Shown here: positions 5,457 to 5,978 of the stretch, in pieces
Layout: each line of letters starts with the position of its first letter
How positions within the stretch are numbered: the stretch's first letter is position 1
Origin: Fusobacteriota bacterium
GTDB lineage: Bacteria; Fusobacteriota; Fusobacteriia; Fusobacteriales; Fusobacteriaceae
Assembly (NCBI GenBank): GCA_023389595.1
Contig: JAEWEF010000030.1
Coordinates: 1-5,978, forward strand
Length of the DNA stretch: 5,978 bases
Reading direction: 5' to 3'
Program-made: the position numbers and the translations under genes
Notes under the pieces: generated by a model
What the model was told of the DNA's origin: nothing
Databases searched by the model: none
What the model saw: only the letters and a program-made list of their open reading frames with translations

Positions 5457-5978
5457 TTAATCTCCTAAAGCTTCAAGCAACGCCTTCGCTTTTTGTAACG
5501 TTTCTTCGTATTCAAACTCAAGATCCGACTCACAAGTTATGCCGCCACCAACTCCGAGATAATATTTTCCATCCTTGTACAAAAGCGTTCTAATAATTAT
5601 ATTTAAATCGATTTTGCCATCAAATGAAATGTAACCAAGTGAACCGGTGTAAATATTTCTTCTTGAATGTTCAAGTTCATCTATAATTTGCATTGCCCTT
5701 ATTTTAGGTGCTCCGGTAATCGATCCTCCAGGAAATACTGATTTTATTAGTTCGCTAAACTTATAATCATTTTTTAGCTTACCAATTATAGTCGACACAA
5801 GATGAAAAACTGTGGAGTAAGTTTCAACTTCAAAAAGTTCTGTGACTTTTACACTTTTTTTATCACAAATTCTATGCAAGTCATTTCTTTCAAGATCAAC
5901 TATCATAAGTAATTCACTTCTGTCTTTTTCAGAATTTTTCAATTCGTTTTTTAAACTTTCGTCTTCTTCAGCGGTAGA
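5457..5978 (-). CDS. pabB: Aminodeoxychorismate synthase component I, 3' part (chorismate-binding domain)
   Basis: With PabA, or a fused glutaminase domain, PabB turns chorismate into 4-amino-4-deoxychorismate. Only the last 173 codons are in the window, and the frame stays open through the right edge. The fragment begins in the conserved STAEEDE segment. It continues with DRSELLMIVDLERNDL (19-34), the ETYSTVFHLVSTI strand, PGGSITGAPKIRAMQIIDEL (83-102), YTGSLGYISFDG (110-121) and a C-terminal GVGGGI ... EYEETLQKA block. All are typical of the chorismate-binding family (TrpE, PabB and isochorismate synthases). The PIKGT versus PIAGT site that separates PabB from TrpE lies just outside the window, so the PabB call rests on the pabC gene one base downstream. 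An in-frame TTG at 5940-5942 is inside the domain and is not a start. Whether a PabA domain is fused at the N-terminus cannot be seen. Confidence 0.88.
   Translation of the reverse strand, partial: STAEEDESLKNELKNSEKDRSELLMIVDLERNDLHRICDKKSVKVTELFEVETYSTVFHLVSTIIGKLKNDYKFSELIKSVFPGGSITGAPKIRAMQIIDELEHSRRNIYTGSLGYISFDGKIDLNIIIRTLLYKDGKYYLGVGGGITCESDLEFEYEETLQKAKALLEALGD

Noticed and set aside
5211..5468. Open frame of about 85 codons on the plus strand, rich in Phe and Ser
   Set aside because: Its composition is what the complement of Lys/Glu-rich pabC codons produces, and there is no start signal.
5940..5942. In-frame TTG as the start of a short chorismate-binding protein
   Set aside because: The frame stays open to the window edge, and the upstream codons give the conserved STAEEDE segment, so the gene is simply cut by the window.

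Overview
The window is AT-rich DNA, roughly one third G+C by eye, densely packed with genes, short spacers and strong Shine-Dalgarno sequences. The protein set points to a low-GC anaerobe: a MEP-pathway ispF, a corrinoid adenosyltransferase, a long-chain flavodoxin, and a pabB-pabC pair with a short PabC. By my own recall of similar sequences I lean towards a Fusobacteriota member. A low-GC Firmicute is the alternative, and the window holds no rRNA or other decisive marker.

Layout, left to right: one plus-strand gene enters from the left edge (1-534). It encodes an unrecognised membrane-anchored protein and ends at a hairpin (538-565) that can terminate transcription from both sides. Everything else is on the minus strand, in three apparent transcription units, read from right to left. 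Unit A (5978 to 4419) is pabB (cut by the window edge), pabC and a small lipoprotein gene, with gaps or overlaps of only a few bases and a clear terminator at 4368-4399. Unit B (4272 to 3056) is tcdA and a flavodoxin gene, ending at a hairpin at 3011-3027. Unit C (2948 to 561) is ispF, a MATE-family exporter and cobO. Its promoter at 2979-3006 has near-consensus boxes, and the -35 box shares a base with the U-tract of the unit B terminator.

The functions are mostly housekeeping. PabB and PabC make p-aminobenzoate for folate. TcdA cyclises t6A in tRNA. The flavodoxin carries electrons and may replace ferredoxin when iron is scarce. IspF makes an isoprenoid precursor. CobO adenosylates corrinoids for B12 coenzyme. 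I see no mobile element, CRISPR array, RNA gene, toxin-antitoxin pair or defence system, and no clearly new system. The most interesting non-coding stretch is the 146-base spacer between the lipoprotein gene and tcdA. It holds a terminator, a perfect 15-bp inverted repeat with a TTGAAA box in its loop, and a Fur-like 7-1-7 palindrome close to the start of the flavodoxin operon. Three start codons were set by ribosome binding sites rather than by the longest open frame: cobO, fldA and tcdA.
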